Below, one piece after another: positions 48,481-60,918 of a stretch of DNA of 64,000 nucleotides. Positions within the stretch are counted from its first letter, which is position 1. Every line of letters starts with the position of its first letter. The position numbers and the translations under genes were made by a program. The notes below the pieces were generated by a model, which worked only from the letters and a program-made list of their open reading frames with translations, was not told the DNA's origin and made no database searches. The DNA comes from Arachnopeziza araneosa (lineage: Eukaryota > Ascomycota > Leotiomycetes > Helotiales > Arachnopezizaceae), in contig QYAI01000128.1 in NCBI GenBank assembly GCA_003988855.1, positions 16,314 to 80,313 of the forward strand, in the 5' to 3' direction.

Positions 48481-50386
48481 AAGGTTACAGCAGCCCTTTG
48501 GCGACTCGTTTCTTCCCATAGGTAGGTTTACGAGGAGGCGTTCCAAGTGAATTTATTCTGCACCCGTGGATCAGCGGAGTTGGCTCCTCCTTGCCGAGAG
48601 CTTAGCCTCGGGGGCGGACCGTAGTGTAACCTGTGTAACGGTAGCTTCCTTGTACACGTACGATGTGTCGTGCTTGTGGGACTGCAGGTAAGTCTACGGT
48701 AGGAGCTCTTTCAATTGGACTCCGTTTACAAAGTCTCTTCTCTGTTTTGATCTGTGATTACCACCTAAGGCTATGTCGCTGCCAAATCTTATAGCCAACA
48801 ATACACAGAATTGAACTGCATAGAATAAAACATCTGAGGAGATGTTGAAGTGGGCCGCAGCGACAAATCGTGACGGTATGGGGAAGGCGCTGATGGATCA
48901 TTATGCAGTAGAGGACGTTCAGCTACTGAAGTAGCAACTGAGGTTGCATACATGCGAGTGTGCCCTCCGGAAGCTTCCGACCACCAAACACAAAAAGATC
49001 GATCTGATGGGCTTGGAAATCGTAGATGAAGCTGCTGCTTGGTGGTGAATGTTTCTGCCGCACGGGTAGACAACCCGATGATGAGGGTAAGAAAGGTTTG
49101 CATGGTGCGTATGCTGAGTGGCTGATATCCGCCCTTTCCACCCCTCTGTCACTACAACAACCCGCGAGTCGCGTAGGCTGGCGAGGAGAGCCACAGGCCG
49201 ATGCTGCTTGACCTAATCTGCAGGCTGAAAGATTTGTGAGGGCTAACTTAGAAAATGAATGTTGAATCCAATACAAACTTACAATTTGCTGGTATCCTTG
49301 CAGCTGAGTTCTTGACAACTGTAAAAGTGATATCATGATCATCACATACAAATCGAAATGACTTTCGCCGCACCGCTGACCACAACTTAAATTGTGGCGA
49401 GAGTAGAAGAAGTCTATCACCATCAAGGTGACAGCAGTTTCGCACATCCAAACTTTCCTCGGTCGCACTATCTGTTCATACGCCTTTGGACGCCGCCTTC
49501 AGGATCGTCAAGCTTTCGCTGCGTCAATGATTCGTCCTGAACGTACCAAACTATTCCACTTCATCGTTTTATGGATTCAGCAACATAACGAGGTGAAGTC
49601 GCATGTGCTATCATTTCCCTGTCACCAATAGATCCCTAAAAATGCACCAAATATGCGCATAAAATGTCTAGTATGCACTTGACAGCTAAACAGTAAAATC
49701 AGATCCAGCGACGAATAGTCCTATGATCTTTGAGAAAATCTCTCTCTAGCACATCGACAAATTGTGAAAAGTGCAATCAGTTGCAAATAAATGTGAGTTT
49801 ATTTTTATAGTACACAAGCTATCCCGAACTGACGTGATTTTAGTTTCTTTATGACTGGTCATCTAAGTGTATGTTACGGTGAAAAACCCAACTCAATCCA
49901 TGATAAGCACTGCTCTAGGGATTGTTGAGTACCTGCAAGACGTGTTGCAGATATCATTTTTTAGGATTAAGAAATTAAGAACGGATTTCCATGCATTTAT
50001 GACGCGTTTAACAACTATGCTATGTTGGTTTTGGTAGCAAATAATCAGGGAGTAGAATTAGGCTGGTGTTTATTTCAGAATCGGAAGACTCAACGCCTTT
50101 CCAGAAAAAGTTGCGCAGAGGGAGGCAACAGGCACAGCCTTCAAGGTATTCCAATCGAGGAATGACTAGATTAGAGAGTCGTATCGAGGCTCCCGTAACA
50201 GTAAATGATGGAAAACCCTCACGGTACAGCCGACTTTGCAAAGCTACGATGTCGTCAGCGGCTGAAATCTGCTGAATCATCAGCCCTAGGCCTGAAGTAG
50301 GCATCAGTTGCGTGCAGCAGTCGGTTCGCAGGGACTTCATGAGTCACGACTCTCGCTGACGGAGCGTGCGTCCATGCCTGAATAGC
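48481..50386. other. 1.9-kb intergenic region, no gene seen
   Basis: Overlapping short frames (48789-49468 region, both strands) show no family signature and no consistent gene model. The right end is the upstream region of the MFS transporter. Confidence 0.5.
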
Positions 50387-50553
50387 TTTTCCCTTCTCTG
50401 GCTGTTTTCCCTTCTCTGGCTGTTTTCCGAAGCTGAGCAAAATCTATATGAGAGCAGTCTTTTCCTAGGTTATGTATTCTCTTCAGTGAAAAATCATCAC
50501 CATTCCACCCCACTCCTTGGAATTCTTCAGCCTTGGAATTCTTCAGCCTTGGA
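50387..50553. repeat. Two short tandem duplications just upstream of the MFS start
   Basis: An 18-bp unit, ttttcccttctctggctg, occurs twice plus a partial third (50387-50428). A 16-bp unit, ccttggaattcttcag, occurs twice plus a partial third (50515-50553), ending two bases before the ATG. Both probably lie in the promoter or 5' leader. Confidence 0.85.
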
Positions 50554-50554
50554 A

Positions 50555-52198
50555 ATGTCGAAAACAGTCACCAATCTCGAAGTTTCTCCAGAGGCCTTTC
50601 GCTCCATTGAGTTGGAGCCCATTGGCTATCCCGTCCCTACCCTGGAGCGCAAACATACCCAGAAACGCACTTCTGTTCTTCCAGATGAAGATCGCCAATC
50701 TCTCGAGGCTTTGACAGACATCCATTCTCCCAAGGCCATCTCAAAATGGAGCACCGCTCTCATTACTGGATCTATTTCCTGCATAACTCTCATCAGTAGT
50801 ATGCTGGGTGGGATCCTCATCGTCTGCCTCCCAACCATGGCACGTGACATCCACCTCCCCAACAGCTTGTTGCTCTGGCCTGCTGGAGTTAACTCTCTGG
50901 CTTGCGGCTGTACATTGCTGGTTTCCGGGAGCGTGGCGGATGTGGTTGGTGGTAGAAAAATCTACCTCCTGGGCGAGTTTCTGCTTGTTGCTACGACCAT
51001 TGCTTGTGGTGCTTGTAAGACAGGTATTGAGCTGATTGTGTTTAGGGCCGCTCAAGGTGTCGCCCTTTCTTTGTGCTTACCCAGTAGTGTGAGTCTCATT
51101 ACGAAAAACATTCCTACAGGGACGTGGAGAAATATCGCTTTTGCTTGTCTTGGGGCTGGGCAACCGGTCGGGTTTGCCGTTGGGTTGGTAATGGGTGGTG
51201 TTTTTGTGGATAATTTGAGCTGGAGATGGGGATACTATATCGGTGCTATTTTGACCTTTGCTGTATTCATAGCATCTATTTTTGGCATTCCTCCCGATGA
51301 GGTGACCGAAAAGCAGTCTTTTGCCACCATACTTCAGAGACTGAGGAAGGAGGTCGATTGGATTGGTTGCCTCCTCCTCAGCACCTCTCTGGGCATGTTC
51401 TCCTACGTGTTCGCAATGTTGGCAAGCGGTGCTTCCGCCTTCTTGGAACCAGCATCGTTGGCGCTCTTCTCGACGGCTGTAGTCTTGATCCCAGCTTTCG
51501 CATTCCACATCAAGCGACAGGAGCGTCTGAAAAGAGCAGTCGTCATTCCTCCATCGATACTGAAGAACCGAGTTTTCACCACTCTCTGTATCACAGTCTT
51601 CCTAGTCTGGGGCGTCTTCAATTCGGTCCAATACTTCTTAACTCTTTACTTCCAATCGATTCAGCAACTTTCCGCAATCCAAACCTCCGTCCGGTTCCTG
51701 CCTATGGTCATCACCGGGGCCGGAACGAATTTCATAACCGGCTGGCTGGTGAAAAAACTGAGAGCAGATCATCTACTGCTTGGCTCTGCAGTTCTAACCA
51801 CCGTGTCTCCTCTTCTCATGGCGATCATCCATCCGTCATGGTCATACTTTGCCTGTGCATTCTTTGCTGTAGCATTCGCACCTATAAGCGCCGATGTGCT
51901 ATTTACAGTTGCCAATCTCCTAATCACATCCGTTTTCCCGTCCAATATGCATGGACTTGCCGGAGGCGTTTTCAACACCATCAGCAACATCGGAGAGAGT
52001 GTTGGCTTGGCGGTGACGGCTGTTGTGGCGAGTAGCGTGACCCTGAAGATGAGCCATGGAAAGAGTGCTGGATTAATAGAGGAGATGGATGGATATAAGG
52101 TGACGTTTTGGTTGTGTTTTGGTATCAACGTGTTGATCTTGGTAGTGGTCTCTGTGGGTTTGAGAGGTATTGGGAAAGTGGGAATCAAGACTGAGTAG
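50555..52198 (+). CDS. MFS drug/H+ antiporter, DHA2-like (14 TMS)
   Basis: The single exon codes 547 aa with a hydrophilic ~60-residue N-terminus and then about 14 predicted membrane segments. Major-facilitator motif A appears as GSVADVVGGRKIYLLG after the second segment. The antiporter motif C region is GAGQPVGFAVGLVMGGVF, followed by SWRWGYYIGAIL. The late segments LPMVITGAGTNFITGWLVKKL and PSNMHGLAGGVFNTISNIGES also fit the DHA2/aminotriazole-resistance (Atr1) type. Substrate cannot be read from the sequence; such pumps export toxicants or secondary metabolites. The frame is open further upstream but contains no ATG before 50555. The gene is intact among decayed neighbours. Confidence 0.92.
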   Translation: MSKTVTNLEVSPEAFRSIELEPIGYPVPTLERKHTQKRTSVLPDEDRQSLEALTDIHSPKAISKWSTALITGSISCITLISSMLGGILIVCLPTMARDIHLPNSLLLWPAGVNSLACGCTLLVSGSVADVVGGRKIYLLGEFLLVATTIACGACKTGIELIVFRAAQGVALSLCLPSSVSLITKNIPTGTWRNIAFACLGAGQPVGFAVGLVMGGVFVDNLSWRWGYYIGAILTFAVFIASIFGIPPDEVTEKQSFATILQRLRKEVDWIGCLLLSTSLGMFSYVFAMLASGASAFLEPASLALFSTAVVLIPAFAFHIKRQERLKRAVVIPPSILKNRVFTTLCITVFLVWGVFNSVQYFLTLYFQSIQQLSAIQTSVRFLPMVITGAGTNFITGWLVKKLRADHLLLGSAVLTTVSPLLMAIIHPSWSYFACAFFAVAFAPISADVLFTVANLLITSVFPSNMHGLAGGVFNTISNIGESVGLAVTAVVASSVTLKMSHGKSAGLIEEMDGYKVTFWLCFGINVLILVVVSVGLRGIGKVGIKTE

Positions 52199-53349
52199 AG
52201 CTGAGGTGGTAGCTTTTCAGAAAAAATTCTAGGGAGAAACGGCAATCATAAAGAAAAGACCAGAGGTGCGTGGCTCTGTTTGTAGCTTTCGACTAAAACA
52301 AGGAACTCGGTGTTTTTTTTCTCCAGGGGAAAATCAAATTTAATAAACTAAGCTTCCAGTTCAAAGCCGTAATATTTGCGACTTCACTTTCCCAACGAAA
52401 ACCTAACTTGCTGAAATCCTGTTTGCTGCTAGAATTAGTAAACCGTCGTCGGGCTCGAGAGGATATTCTTACAGCATTCCAACCTTGCTGACACCCCTAC
52501 TTACGAAATTTCAAGGCCAATTTCGATGTTATCCGAACTTTCGGGGGTGTGCTCGCTTCAGTGACACTGTTTGTCGATTACAAGAGCTTAAGTGGTCTTA
52601 TTGTTTTTCAGGAGCCTTACGAAACCCTGGCTTACCATCGGGTTCACCAACGACAGTGAGCATACCTAGCAATTGCTGCACTAAATAGGCACATTACAGT
52701 TTGAAAGCCTCTCTGAGAATAAATACTCTTAATAATGAGTTTTCAAAGAATTCCCGTCCTGCAATCGCCCGATTTCAAACAACAACACAACTACAGAATA
52801 CGATAATGCAATACGCCTTCTTCCTGGACGCTACGTACTTAGTAAGACAAAAGGCAATGTGTTTTCTTAGAGTACTTTTATAAAAGAAAAATTGGACCAT
52901 TCACGTGCCATCTCCATTGCAGTCAACTCCTTGTGAAGGTAGTTACGATTGAGTCTTGTGTTTATAATAACCAACTTAGCCACGTACGTGAAAAATAATA
53001 AATCCCCTTCTTCGCCCTGCAAGGTTCGAGGCTGAGTAGTCATTGACTATCTGTGAAGTGGGCCTATGCGAACTTGAGAGATAACAGAAAAGTGTTTTTA
53101 GTCCTCCAAGAGCTCAGCATTCAATTTACGGATTTCATTCCAACATATGCTACGAGTATCCTACATTCGGTTTCCCTAAACGTTCAAGCAGTCCTTCATG
53201 TACATTTAAACTTGCTCAGACAGTATAGACCATTGCATTGTGCGGCCAGAGGGCTTGGGAGACGGTCGTCGCGGAAGCCCAGGGCCGGGCTGGAGTCTCG
53301 GTATTTACGACTGTCGGTGGCCAGGTTGGATATTCAGTCATTGTGGGAG
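52199..53349. other. Intergenic region; right end carries a decayed C-terminal extension
   Basis: No gene is seen on the plus strand. On the minus strand, 53349-53230 continues the frame of the downstream-transcribed gene with the same Pro/Gln/Arg-rich composition, but is broken by stops (see findings). Confidence 0.45.
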
Positions 53350-55158
53350 TCAGGGGTCAGGTTGAACATTCGGTCCTGACGGAAATCGAAGATTGGGGTG
53401 GTCGTTTGGGGGCTGTAAATGTCCGATGCTAGGTTGGAGATCAGGTTGTTGTGGCTGTCGAAATCCGGGTCCTAGACGCGATTGCTGAGGATTTCGCAAC
53501 CTATGTTCGAGATTCCGATCTTGCAACTGTGGGACTATAGGCTGGATACTCTGCAGTGATATACTCGGGGCTGGCACAGTAGTGTTTCTCCGTGTAAACC
53601 TCTGAGGGATGAACGGGTTGGAGGTGCTAAATGTTACGGCCGACAACAACGAATCAGATTTGTACCCCAATGGCTCTGCTTGAGTAGAAGCATTTCGCTT
53701 CAACTCTTGACCAGGCTCAGTCCTCACTTCGTCCACTTTGGATGTAAGTGAACTTTTTGCCCCTTCCTTGGATGCCATAGGTTGCCAAATCGTTCTTGGT
53801 ATAAAGTCTTCAGCCGCAAACGAGAGGCTTTTTGATCGACCCTCCGACGAAACTAGTTGTTGAGATAAGGATTTCTGGTTCATACCTCCAGTAGGCTCGG
53901 ACTCAGATTCGTCCTCCATTTCCAATAGCTGCCGGAATGGGGATTTGGGCTGCGATTTCTTCTTAAAGATCCAGAGGTCCATTGGCAGATCGTCTGAATC
54001 ATATTCGTCAAACCATTTGTTTTCATTCTCACTGAGCTGTACGGGATCTTTTTTGATCTTTTCCCGTAATTTCTTTATTATAGCAAGATGAAAGAGAGGA
54101 ATGTCATCTTCAAAGTCGTATGAATCAACATCGAAAGAGGCTTGTATCTCGGTCTTCACGCTCGCGTTAACAGCATGAAAAGTACCACCCACTTTTCTTG
54201 AAGCTACTTTGTTGATAATTCGAGCATCACGGATTGTTTTGGTCTGACTCCGAGTCACAGAGATTGTTTTATTCTGGATTCTATCGAGAAGGTTTGGATT
54301 CGTCGTACTTCGGGTGATACGTGCTGGGTTCGCCGCACTTCGGTTGACGGGAGATGTCATCTCTTCTTCCAAAATCTCGAGCTCTGGCTGCTGAGGCTTT
54401 GAGTTTTTGGTAAGAGAGCCTATGCATTTCCTCATACGTGGTGGTTTCAGTTCAGGCATGAACTAGGTTTCAAAGATGCGTTAGAAGGGTTATAGAATTT
54501 AAGGAGAAGATGCTTACAGCATCATCACTTCGTGTCCTTGTTTGAAGAACTTGGGGTGGCTTCTTGAGAGTCTATTTATTTATGAGTAATAGTCAAGATA
54601 TACAAAATCTTAGATACCAACCTTCGCCTTTGCCCTGACTGGTATAGGCTTAGAATTAGGATCCTCCTCAGTCTCTTCACCATCGTCGATCTCAGAAGTG
54701 TGGATAGGAATGGTATTGCCGTACCATCTGGTAAGTTTGCCCTTCTTGGTTTCTTCGTCAATGAAGTCCCACCAGTCCTCTTTCATGTTTTCGTAATCAG
54801 CCGGGTATAATTTCGGATTTCGTGCAATATGCGAGGCATGAACCTCAAAAGCGATTCTGATATCCCAGAGATCCTCAACGTTAGCATTATACTTGCCAGC
54901 AAACCAGTAAGTGACGTTCGATAGAAGTTCGTTGCCAATACACTCCTCAAGGATGCGCTTTACCTCGCGCCGTTGGTTGCGGGAAATGTAGCGTGGATTA
55001 CGCCTTTCGAGATCCCATGGCCATCGTTTAGGTAAAAACGCCGAGTAAAGTATATCCATAATTTGACGAATTTCTTCGTAAGTCTCCATGTACAAGCCTG
55101 CCGTGAAAGTCCATGGATCACCGTCCTCGCGAATGCGATTCTTGGCTTTTGGAGACAT
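53350..55158 (-). CDS. Orphan protein with disordered C-terminal half
   Basis: Three exons, 55158-54622, 54571-54518 and 54462-53350 (introns 50 and 55 bp, all in phase 0), give 567 aa. I recognise no family. The first ~150 residues look folded: Trp-, Tyr- and Arg-rich with WPWDLERRNPRYISRNQRR, LLSNVTYWFAGKYNANVEDL and MKEDWWDFIDEE. The rest is Ser/Lys/Glu/Pro-rich and probably disordered, with a Pro/Gln/Leu-rich end. The ATG at 55158 is in good context (gtcaccATGT). It is not obviously related to the SANT/Myb-like family. It could be a lineage-specific nuclear protein. Confidence 0.65.
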
Positions 55159-57334
55159 GGTGACGGTCAAGAATTTTGAGAAGATTCCAGCCTTGAATTG
55201 GAGTAAGAAATGATGGAATTGACACGAGAGTAATACAAAAGCGCAATGATAACAAGTCTATGTTTGTGTTTTTCGCTGATTCCGCGCGTTGGGATTGTTT
55301 GGTTTTGGTGGTGCGGCAGCAAGCGAGTCTGAAGTGTCACCTCTCGACATAATGGCCGCTATCGCGAGCCTGATTTGATACAGTGTCCTTTTCGGAACAT
55401 GCTCTGGAGGAAAGGATCAAATATTCCGGATTAACTTGAATTGAAAGCTTTTAATAGTTTCCATCAGATATTCGAGTACAATCAAAACTTTGACAGTGTA
55501 ACTTCATTTATCTAAGATAACAACAATGAGAACAACTAGTTACTCATTAACATTACTTACTTCAACTAGGCAGTTACTTAGTTTCAAAATGTTCATCAGT
55601 TGGAATTTCAACAACCTATTCAAGGATAAGAAATATTTTATTAGTCTATCTTGCTAATAACTTAACTACATACAACTGCGTTCCTTCCTAATTTTCTTTT
55701 TTCGCACTAGACTTTGTCCGTAAATTATTGCACCACTTGTTCCTAACTTCCGTATTAATAAAGCAAATGCTCCTGTTGTCTTTCTGAGGTGTTTTATTCT
55801 CTTTAAAGAACCGTGAAAAATTATCTTTCGATAGGAGAGACTGTTTTGCCATGCTACCTAAGGGTATTGTGAAGACAGATAGATAATTCTGAATCACTAA
55901 TTAGCAAAGGTGTTAAGGAAGAGAAAGGATAGAAATTCTCGTGAGTATTTTGATTCATAGGTTTACATAACTGTCGTGGCTCTCTTAGCCCTTGTTGTTA
56001 CTGTAGCTAGCTTTGCTGCTACAAATTATTTTAGCTATCCTAGCTCTCATTTCCTTCACGATACTAGTGGTAGAGTGGGAAAACGTGGCGCTCAACAGGC
56101 CTTGGATAAATATATTAAAATATCAGGAAGTTGTGAGACAGCATGTTTGTAACTCTTTCTCAAATTAAAGAGTATTCAAGGAGAAAGATATGTCACTTTA
56201 GTTGTCAAGCTATCTTTTTGTCTTGTTTACGACCCTAGCTAGAGCATCTCGTTGTTCCTACAAACTTTCTCATAGCCTTTTCTAATGATTTTTATTTAGA
56301 CTTGAATGCTTCATTCTGTGAACCACTATGAAAACCTTAACATTAGCATTATCGGTCTTTAGATATCTTGTTTTAGAGTGCTTAGAGCTACGAACCTTCT
56401 TGGAGAGCTTCAAAATAAGGAAATATCCGAATATTGATGTAGATTGGCATGGGGAGCTGAGATCGAATGTTGATACGTGTTATTTAATGATTAAGACTGG
56501 AATCATAGCAAATCCAGTAGCCGCCAGAGCCGTCGGAGTCAGAACAGCGAAAGCGAATGCCAGTAGTAGTATTTAGCTTCCATGATACTAGAATTAGGAA
56601 AGTTAGCCACCATTCTTGGGAGACAGTGTCATAGGCTTACCTCTAAGCAGCAGAACACCAGCTCTGGTGATTAGTCAAGCGCGGAGGTCAGTAACGAAGC
56701 ATTATTAGTATCATTTGGGAGTTGGATTCTCCTTTTTGTCTGCAGTCTCAAAGGGTATCAGCAAGATAAGATTGAAGGGTTGACATTCGTCCGCGGTTGA
56801 GGATGATTTTTGTTTCAATCAAATTGGCATTAAGAATCCATTAAAAGTAATTAGAGGTTCTATTGAACGTAAAAGTGCTTACAATAAAAAATGGGATTCA
56901 AATTCCTTGCGTCAAGGTTTAATGTTGTAGTTTAGTCGTTGGGAGAATAAATTCAAATGAGGTTGTGCGAGTATGTCTCTGAGCTAACCTCGCCTGCAGA
57001 CAAAGAAGGCTTGCTAACTTTTCGGGTGAACCTGTTAAAGATGATCTTACTATTCTTGTACTTACACTTTCTAATATTTTATGTTACCTCTAAAAATGAT
57101 TGACTTTTATCAGTCTTTCCGTCATTTTTCTGTTTCTTGCGCTACTCAAAGCAACTTTGTTGTGTCAATGGAATAGATCAAAAACGAGATGTAGAGCTTG
57201 CAGAACATTTCATTCAACCGCTTTTCCAAGCTTGCTTGATACGTGTGATACTACTGCTGGCAGTCATCGCCTATGCTCCAATCTCTGACAAATGTAAAGT
57301 ATTCCTCTTAAACATCTTGAATAGCCAATACCTT
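55159..57334. other. 2.2-kb AT-rich intergenic region, no gene supported
   Basis: Strongly AT-rich with many short frames, the longest being 56328-56576 (+), none recognisable. It has the look of an old repeat-derived or RIP-affected stretch, but I cannot name an element. Confidence 0.45.
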
Positions 57335-57925
57335 TTACTTTCTATTCGGATGCGGCAAGACTCCACCCTCCGCGGCCCATTGGTCAATCCAATCCTTCCT
57401 CGCCTGAATTATGGCTACGCTCTGGCGTAGAATGCCACCAGCTTTGCACATTCTACACTGCTTTTCGGCTTCTCCAGTCTCTGGCTTGATGTCGAACCAT
57501 GAGGCTGGTAAAGGTCTCTTCCACTCCTTCGTACAAGGAAGCAGAAGAACGGGACCTAGTCGAGCCACCAGCTCGACCGGAGCGGTGGCCTTGAACATGG
57601 CCATGGCTCCGTGGTAGAGCTCGGGGAAGGCGGAGGGGTTGAGCAGCGCGGCCAAGACGTCGGAAGGTTTTGCGAGGGGTTGGAGGAGGAAGAGGTCACG
57701 GTAGGCCCTCTGGGTCTGCTGGCCGCGGTCGCCTGGTCGAGTGGATATCTCAACCAATCGCTCTAGCAGGAGGAGCAGGAGCAAGTGACCAGCTACTGCT
57801 AGCCTTCGAGCCAAATAGTACATGCATAAACCAGTTGCTTTCGGGTCATCTTCTTCGTTGTATCTGTATTCATTACCTGGAGATCCAGATTTCAAGTCTA
57901 CATAGATGTAATCAGTACGTTTCAC
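57335..57925 (-). CDS. Unidentified reading frame, start uncertain
   Basis: A frame of about 196 codons of higher GC content than its flanks, ending at 57335. It holds a leucine run (HLLLLLLLERLVEI), a central helical region (LAKPSDVLAALLNPSAFPELY) and a CRMC pair before a Trp-containing end (ARKDWIDQWAAEGG). The first ATG in frame is at 57824. Codons before it may be intronic or belong to an upstream exon whose ATG could be at 58061. I recognise no family. GC contrast with the surrounding AT-rich DNA argues for a real or recently coding segment. Confidence 0.35.
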   Translation of the reverse strand: MKRTDYIYVDLKSGSPGNEYRYNEEDDPKATGLCMYYLARRLAVAGHLLLLLLLERLVEISTRPGDRGQQTQRAYRDLFLLQPLAKPSDVLAALLNPSAFPELYHGAMAMFKATAPVELVARLGPVLLLPCTKEWKRPLPASWFDIKPETGEAEKQCRMCKAGGILRQSVAIIQARKDWIDQWAAEGGVLPHPNRK

Positions 57926-58100
57926 AATATCGACAATGAGATATGGATTTCATACAGTGTTCAATAGTGTCTACCACCTCGATCAACACCTCAATATCTT
58001 GAATATTCCCAAATTTTTTAGCGATATCGATCGCCTGTACCTCAATCACAGAGTCGCTCATTGTGTCTGAGAAGATTGGGCAATGTAATTCGTTGATTTG

Positions 58101-58240
58101 TTGTGGTTGAGAGAGTAGAATGTGCTAAGGGTGTGGAAAAACTTGCTTTCGTGACTTGATTGTGGTTGAGAGTAGAATGTGGAAGAGTGTGGCAAAACTT
58201 GCTTTCGTGACTTGATTGTGGCTGAGAGCGATGTACAATG
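58101..58240. repeat. Tandem repeat, 2.3 copies of about 57 bp
   Basis: Copies start at 58101 (59 bp) and 58160 (56 bp), with a third partial copy at 58216. Each begins ttgtgg(t/c)tgagag and full copies end acttgctttcgtgacttga. It lies just upstream of the possible exon start at 58061 on the minus strand. Confidence 0.8.
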
Positions 58241-58351
58241 TAACTTCGATTCTTGTTGATAATTAAAAATTCGAATCAGTGACAATGAGATCTGAATTGA
58301 AAAGATTTCTTGTGGTTGTTGTAAAGAAGAGGAAGTGGACGTGAGAAAACG

Positions 58352-58430
58352 AACGCGTTATTCAAGTATATACACTCAAGGCGGTGAACAAACGCGTTCT
58401 TCAAGTTTATACAATCAAGGCGGTGAAGGA
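58352..58430. repeat. 39-bp direct repeat with ACGCGT boxes
   Basis: Two adjacent copies, 58352-58390 and 58391-58429, differ at few positions. Each begins aacgcgtt and ends ctcaaggcggtgaa-like. ACGCGT is the MluI cell-cycle box bound by MBF in yeasts; whether it acts here is unknown. Confidence 0.75.
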
Positions 58431-60918
58431 TATCACATATTAAGAGTGCACTGAACTATGTTGCATATTAGGAGTACGAAACACTCAATTGACAATCGTA
58501 TCGAACATTTAGAGACAGATCATTGACTTTAGACAGTATGATATTTAGTTTATTGCAGCACAATATCTTAAGTAAACTGAAACTTTTGTTTAATCGTTAA
58601 CGCAGGATGATTTCCTCGTTGCGTCTCTTAATAAAAGCCAAAATTACGAAAGCGACGGTGCATCTGTTTGATCTAACATCTGGTTTAGCTTGAATGGCTT
58701 TCATCTTATATAATTATGTATATAAGCAGAGACGGATCATCTAGAACTAATCTACAAGGGATTTGAGATCAGAGTTTGGCTATAAGAATTTCGCTTAGGT
58801 ATTCTATAAACCAAAGAAGAAGATTACCTATCCCATGCGATTTAAACGACACTCAAAGTAAATCCTCCTGTTTTACAATCCTTACCGTGAAACATCCCGA
58901 TCTCTTAAGACAGAAAGAGAGCAAGAAGCCTTGATTTCTGTAATATTAATTAAAGAAGGCTTAGCCTCAACGTCGAGATAGACGATTATAGCTATCATGT
59001 ATAATAAGAGTCTTTAAGGTATATATTTGACCTATCTCCGCCTTTTGAGAGGGTTCACTTCATTGATGTTGTCAAATGGTTCATATAATAAGATAATAAT
59101 ATCATTAATGGTCTATGACGAAACTTCGATACTCATACCGATACCCACATCGACTATCAGGCTAACTAGACAATCGATCATGCGTCCAAAGATACGTTCT
59201 TCGTCTTGACGTGACTGACCATCTTCTATTAGGACATGGTTTGTAAGTCAATTATTTGACTACTCTGGCAAGAAAAATGGTCGCATATAGGTAAATAAGT
59301 GCAGCAAATTCTGGTGATACACACAGTCGAGTTGACTGTTCGGCACGAGTAACCATATGTTACTCCTGCTTTGCCAATGCCTGAATTATAGGCTCTTAAG
59401 AAAATTGTTTTTACAATAAGATATAGTGATATTTTGCTTGTATATTTGATGCCATTTGTATCATATTCATCAATAAGAGATTCCAGCTTTGAGTTTTCTT
59501 CCCTCTTCGCTGTCCGACGAAATGATCAGATATAGCCTCCATTTATCCTCCTCCAATGAATATATGCCATTCTACTTAAATATTAATGTTCTCAAATTAT
59601 TTTTCATCAATTATTTGACTCAGTATAAGCATCACTTGTAGCTTTCGGTATTACTGTTTTAGCCAGCAGCAGTTGAGAACTAAAGCTTATTTTGAGTTTA
59701 GGGGGTTTCTCGGCTAATCTCGCTTAATTATTGGGCTGAAATTTCAAAGTCCTAGAAAAAGAAGGTATATTGATGGGTGGGTACAAGAATGTTAATTTTT
59801 CAAGAGAGAATTGCACGAGAATTCCTTATAATCACACCCTCCCTAGCCGCTCCTTCCTAGTGTTGACAGTCCTGTCCTCCTCAATATTTTGAAGTTCATA
59901 TTTCTCGGAGGTAACTTCCAATTATTCAGGGCCTAATTTTATACTTGTTATTGATGTGCAACCTTTCGCACCACCACCTCACGTACAGTTTAGACCAAGA
60001 ACCAGGGACCTCTCCATAGCATGAGCTGGGATATGACCTAACGCCTCTTTATTTTGACTGTGTCATCAGACTGAGCCCCAATTCTTGGATTATGCAGAAT
60101 CCAAAATTTCTTGTTGAGCTGTATAGACCAAGGTCTCTAATGCTATATGGTGGCACTAAGATCTTATTCCTAAATTATGAATTTGGTAAGACGGCCAAGT
60201 GTGCTCTAGTAGCATGCCTTCGAGATCGATATTTTAAAATCAAATTTCTTCAAGAGAAGCGAGAGAAAAGACTTGTGTTGGTATAATCACGTGACATAAT
60301 GGGTGCCTCATTAGTTAGGCAGCCAAGATCCCCATAAGGGTTCTTCGCTCGCACCCATTCTTCTTCTTCTTAATACAACGATTACACAACAGACCCAAAG
60401 ACTCACCGAATACGGATTCTCTACGTGAGCTGTACCCCATTCTGCTAATAACTAGTTATTCAGTAATCCGACAACTTGACTTGAAATTATATAACACCAA
60501 GCATTCAATTTGACTACGGAACTAAAAATCTAACTAAGATCAAATTTTGTTGGTCGCTTTATGCGGACCAATGGATCATTGAGTAAACATTGTTGTTTTG
60601 TTTCATCTATTGACAAGAAGAAGCCCAATCACGGTGGATGGTGCACAAATGTTGACGATACATACATGACTCACAAAATTGAGTGACCGGAAGCATCAGA
60701 TCCCATCGAACTTGATGAAGCTCAGATTATTGGAAATTTCTCCATGTACTGCGCAACTGGAAACTCTAACCGCCCCTCAACCAACGTGGTCCCGCTTAAT
60801 CCTTAGCAACTTGTCTTGGGTGTGTTAACGCATCAATTTGACGTTGCTCCTCAGCTGCTGCAGTTTGTGCATGTTGCCGCAAGCTAGCCTCCAAATCATC
60901 ATCAACAGCTTCATATGC
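58431..60918. other. 2.5-kb AT-rich region, no gene supported
   Basis: Very AT-rich with only short frames. Within it, 60298-60306 (aatgggtgc) and 60351-60359 (gcacccatt) form an inverted repeat with a 44-bp spacer. No transposon protein is recognisable. Confidence 0.45.

Noticed and set aside
48789..49468. Overlapping minus-strand frames of up to 181 codons
   Set aside because: No family motif, no coherent start or splice sites, and several frames open at once, as expected by chance.
60290..60450. Possible solo LTR around the aatgggtgc/gcacccatt inverted repeat
   Set aside because: No second LTR, primer-binding site, target duplication or transposon protein can be seen, so only the inverted repeat is reported.
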